A DNA stretch of 64,000 nucleotides from Kolteria novifilia (GTDB lineage: Bacteria; Planctomycetota; Planctomycetia; Kolteriales; Kolteriaceae). Made by a program: the position numbers and the translations under genes. Below, piece by piece: positions 61,416 to 64,000 of the stretch; the first letter of the stretch is position 1; each line of letters opens with the position of its first letter. Where the stretch lies: positions 496,001-560,000 of the forward strand of contig CP036279.1 in NCBI GenBank assembly GCA_007748055.1, in the 5' to 3' direction. The notes beneath the pieces were generated by a model, which had not been told where the DNA came from, ran no database searches, and was given only the letters and a program-made list of their open reading frames with translations.

Positions 61416-62348
61416 TCACGGCTCGATCCTCGCCTGCCAGGGGCCGTTGGGGAGCCAGTCCATCTCAAAGTCCGCGCCCGCAACGAGGGCGTCCGTGGGC
61501 GGCATCAGGAACCCACGAAGGCTCTCCGCGATGCCTGTCAGTTCCGTCCCTTCAGCGTCGAGTTTGCTCTTCCGAACGAACGCCCGCCACTGGGTGAGCT
61601 TCTGGCGATCTTCGGTGAACTCGGTTGTGAGGGCCAACGGCGGTTGCTCGGGCAGAGCCGTCTTTCGCCTCTGGAAGGTCCCCCGGAGGGCCGAGCAGAG
61701 AACGGAGCCGGAGAACTCGAACTGCCGTGCCAGCGTCCAGACGTCATAGAAATCCTTCATGCGGCTGTTGGCGATACCGAGCATCACCATCGCCTGGAAC
61801 TTCTCGGCCACGACCGTTTCCCGCGGATACGCCTTCAGCGTCGGGGCCGGCAGATCCAGCAGGGTTGGGTAGGTGACCTCGTTCGGACCGGGATTGATCG
61901 CGTCCCCAAACCCGATATCAATCTGGATCGGGATGCGGGCCGGTGCGAGCGTAGCCTGGAGCTTTATCCGCAGCCCCTGGTACTCCTCATCTTCCTTCAT
62001 CCGTTCGGCGTGAACCGACTCTGCATGGAACTCCAAACCGTCGTCCTCTACGTCCAGCCCGCAAATGTCGCGAAGGATTTCCTGGAATCGCTCCGGGGCA
62101 GGATCGCCATACCCCAACAGATCGAGATCGCGGGTTGGGCGATGGACGTGCCCACTCCAGAGTTGGAACAGCATCGCGCCCTTCAAAATGAACTGGTCCC
62201 GGTGGCGAGATTGCGAGAGACGGTAGAGGAGCCGTTCTAGGCCGTACCTGGTCAGCACAAGACCGAAGTCCTCTTTCTGTTGTTTCGCCTTGTTCATCAG
62301 CCTCTGGCGAACGGAAGCGGCCATGTTCCGGGGATTCTCACGGGTCAT
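61416..62348 (-). CDS. abiEii: AbiEii/AbiGii-type nucleotidyltransferase toxin
   Basis: 310 aa from ATG 62348, overlapping the antitoxin stop (ATGA). The nucleotidyltransferase core is clear: HRDQFILKGAMLFQLWSG, then RPTRDLDLLGYG with the Asp-x-Asp metal site, IPIQIDIGFGDAINPG, and TVVAEKFQAMVMLGIANSR followed by MKDFYDVWTLARQF. This is the type IV toxin of the AbiE phage-abortive system, which transfers nucleotides (known for relatives to act on tRNA or GTP-linked targets). It appears intact. Confidence 0.9.
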   Translation of the reverse strand: MTRENPRNMAASVRQRLMNKAKQQKEDFGLVLTRYGLERLLYRLSQSRHRDQFILKGAMLFQLWSGHVHRPTRDLDLLGYGDPAPERFQEILRDICGLDVEDDGLEFHAESVHAERMKEDEEYQGLRIKLQATLAPARIPIQIDIGFGDAINPGPNEVTYPTLLDLPAPTLKAYPRETVVAEKFQAMVMLGIANSRMKDFYDVWTLARQFEFSGSVLCSALRGTFQRRKTALPEQPPLALTTEFTEDRQKLTQWRAFVRKSKLDAEGTELTGIAESLRGFLMPPTDALVAGADFEMDWLPNGPWQARIEP

Positions 62349-62947
62349 GTCACCGCCTCCATGTAGGGCCGCATGACGTTCGACATCCGGCAGACTTTGG
62401 CGGCAGCCCAGAGTTCATCGACTGTGGCTTTGCGTTGTCGCACGAAGTCACGTAGGGCCTCAATCGCGACATCCAGCCCGATCTTGTTGCGGTACTTGAA
62501 ACAGTCGGCAACCGTTTTCGCTGCCGAGTAGATGCGGACTTTCACGCCGTCGACGTCGTGCTCTTCGACACCGAACGACAGTGCTTGACCAGAATAGCGA
62601 ACTATCCGTAGCGGCGGGTAGTCGATCTTGGGAAGCCGGGCCTTCTCGCCGATCGCCAGCCAGATCTCAAACGGGGCCTGCGTGGTCAGGTCGTGGAATC
62701 GAAGAGCGCTGAGCAGGCAGACGACGCCCTGCGGAACACGCTTACCGGCCTCGGCGATCGTACGATGCTCGCTTGGCTCAGAATCGGGCAGGGTGTACAG
62801 ACCTCGGGCCGGACGCTCCAGCAGGCCCTCCGCGTAGAGCTTGTTGAGATAGACACCGGAGATACCGACCGCCTCCAGGTCGCGCGGGCGTAGAACCCCC
62901 GCCTTCTTGAGCAGTTCGAGGATTCGATCTTTCTTGGTCATGGACAT
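62345..62947 (-). CDS. abiEi: AbiEi-type antitoxin / transcriptional regulator
   Basis: 200 aa from ATG 62947; ATG two codons later is equally possible and neither has a strong ribosome-binding site. N-terminal winged helix (KKDRILELLKKAGVLRPRDL, LNKLYAEGLLERPARGLYTL) that binds DNA, then the AbiEi core (RVPQGVVCLLSALRFHDLTT, LPKIDYPPLRIVRYSGQALS, VRIYSAAKTVADCFKYRNKI) that blocks the toxin. Encoded directly before the toxin with overlapping codons, the standard AbiE order. Confidence 0.9.
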   Translation of the reverse strand: MSMTKKDRILELLKKAGVLRPRDLEAVGISGVYLNKLYAEGLLERPARGLYTLPDSEPSEHRTIAEAGKRVPQGVVCLLSALRFHDLTTQAPFEIWLAIGEKARLPKIDYPPLRIVRYSGQALSFGVEEHDVDGVKVRIYSAAKTVADCFKYRNKIGLDVAIEALRDFVRQRKATVDELWAAAKVCRMSNVMRPYMEAVT

Positions 62948-62958
62948 AGTGAGTAATA

Positions 62959-62984
62959 GTCGGGAGATACAGATAAGTCCCGAC
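62959..62984 (-). promoter_or_regulatory. Inverted repeat upstream of abiEi
   Basis: GTCGGGA (62959-62965) and TCCCGAC (62978-62984) are separated by 12 bp and begin 12 bp upstream of the abiEi start. AbiEi proteins bind inverted repeats at their promoters to repress the operon cooperatively, so this is a good operator candidate. Confidence 0.5.
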
Positions 62985-63226
62985 ATGATCTTACCTCTTG
63001 TCCGGAGAAAGGCAACCTCAGATCGGTGTCTGGCGAGCGGCGGGCTGGTTGCGACCACGCGGCCAATAACTCGGCGATTCTTCCTGTCTGGAAAACTGAA
63101 TTGTTCCCGTCACAACACGAGAAACGCCCCTTGGAGATGATCATCGAAAAGACTGCCATGGTTGGATGAGGTGTTTATAGGGCGCGTGTAGGTTCCCTGT
63201 GTCCGCGGAGCGCGGATTTTTCGAGC

Positions 63227-63814
63227 GGGATCGCGGGCTTCGTTCTCGCCAACGGCTCGATGAGCAGCAACCAGTCCGGCGAAGGTGAAATCCGCCGTCA
63301 ACTGATCGAGCGAGATCTTGTCGATTGCATGATCGCCCTTCCCGGCCAACTCATCTACACGACGCAGATTCCCGTCTGCCTGTGGTTCGTCGCCCGCAAC
63401 AAGAAGAACGGCAAGTTTCGCGATCATCGCGGCGAGACACTGTTCATCGACGCCCGAAAACTCGGCGCACTCATCGACCGCACGCATCGTGAACTCTCCG
63501 ACGACGAGATCGGCCGCATCGCCAAGACCTATCACGCGTGGCGCGGCGAGAAGGGCGCGGGCAAGTACGAAGACATTGCCGGGGTCTGCAAGAGCGCCAG
63601 CAGGGAAGAGATCGAAAGCCACGGCCACGTGCTCACGCCCGGCCGATACGTCGGGGCCGAAGTGGCCGAAGACGATGACGACATGCCCTTCGAGGAACGC
63701 ATGGAACAATTGACCGCGAAGCTGAAAGGTCAGTTCGCCGAATCGTCCAAGCTGGAGAAAGCGATCCTCAAGAATCTGGCGAGCCTCGGCTTTACCGGCA
63801 AGGAGTCGCCATGA
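63227..63814 (+). pseudogene. hsdM: Type I methyltransferase (hsdM), C-terminal fragment
   Basis: Homology begins abruptly near 63227 ([20 protein letters not shown]), in the middle of the methyltransferase domain after NPPF, and continues through [55 protein letters not shown] and a helical tail. The SAM-binding and catalytic parts are absent, so it is not functional as a methylase. It belongs to a lineage different from the intact hsdM at 23124. Its stop overlaps the next gene start (ATGA). Confidence 0.8.
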
Positions 63815-64000
63815 CGAAGAAGCGGCTTCCCTCTGCGGCATCGTCGCTTCCGAGCGGGTTCACGGACCTGCTCGGCGAGGTGAAGCTGCGCATCCAGACG
63901 GCCCAGACGCGGGCGATGTTCTCGGTCAACGCCGAGTTGATCCGGCTGTATTGGGACATCGGCCGCCTGATCGAGGACCGTCAGCAACGAGAAGGCTGGG
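63811..64000 (+). CDS. DUF1016 (YhcG-like) nuclease, N-terminus only
   Basis: ATG at 63811; 63 codons before the window ends. [20 protein letters not shown] then [20 protein letters not shown] is the typical DUF1016 N-terminal helical domain. The PD-(D/E)XK nuclease domain would follow outside the window. DUF1016 genes are often nested in type I restriction loci, matching the hsdM fragment directly upstream. Confidence 0.8.
   Translation, partial: MTKKRLPSAASSLPSGFTDLLGEVKLRIQTAQTRAMFSVNAELIRLYWDIGRLIEDRQQREGW

Overview
The window is 64 kb of high-GC bacterial DNA. It most likely comes from a planctomycete: it has a Tat-exported Gfo/Idh/MocA oxidoreductase, a DoxX protein with a large coiled insert, and many small proteins of a kind I associate with Planctomycetes (inference from gene content; there is no rRNA to test it). 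Ordinary chromosome is confined to the first 1.6 kb, ending at a tRNA-Val(GAC). Everything after that looks accessory: phage- or plasmid-like replication genes, restriction and toxin-antitoxin systems, metal resistance, and insertion sequences.

Layout. (1) 1-1630: oxidoreductase start, DoxX-like protein, tRNA-Val. (2) 1744-2975: intact IS630-type element using a -1 frameshift, flanked by TA. (3) 3763-9092: a primase-like replication gene broken by a frameshift and ending in an XRE-type helix-turn-helix, followed by three iteron-like repeats, then small proteins of unknown function. (4) 10009-11214: PrsW-like membrane protease with a zinc-ribbon insert. (5) 11499-19216, all on the minus strand: an eleven-gene run, DUF1257 (Ycf35-like), DUF2997, Ycf46-like AAA+ ATPase, DUF3150-like, a 100-aa protein, a sigma-like protein, a 69-aa protein, a sliding-clamp-like protein, a 144-aa protein, a Cas4-like iron-sulfur nuclease and a 57-aa membrane protein. 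I consider this the best candidate for an undescribed system. (6) 19685-34179: type I restriction-modification hsdR-hsdM-hsdS, followed by a YydD-like coiled-coil ATPase, a very large helicase-nuclease cut by an in-frame TAG, and a small coupled gene truncated by IS110 debris.

(7) 34180-61051: a region bounded by two inverted IS21 copies (34630-37146 and 58571-61051). The first sits between two identical 452-bp IS110 fragments. The cargo holds a truncated DUF4279 gene, an AbiEi/COG4861-like regulator with a palindromic operator, DUF3147, Fe/Mn superoxide dismutase, a His-rich secreted protein, a czcCBA-type heavy-metal efflux operon with a lipoprotein, a nuclease fragment, two adjacent IS66 elements, a remnant of a Qat-like defence locus (TatD-type QatD), and a run of small stress or housekeeping-like genes (cupins, DUF488, ScdA-N, GNAT). 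(8) 61416-64000: AbiEi/AbiEii type IV toxin-antitoxin pair, a 3' fragment of a second hsdM, and the start of a DUF1016 (YhcG-like) nuclease.

How it fits together: the window reads as a defence and mobile-element island downstream of a tRNA. Several parts are decaying: truncated genes, a frameshift and a nonsense codon. The restriction island, the metal-efflux operon, the toxin-antitoxin pair and the minus-strand DNA-processing operon appear largely intact.
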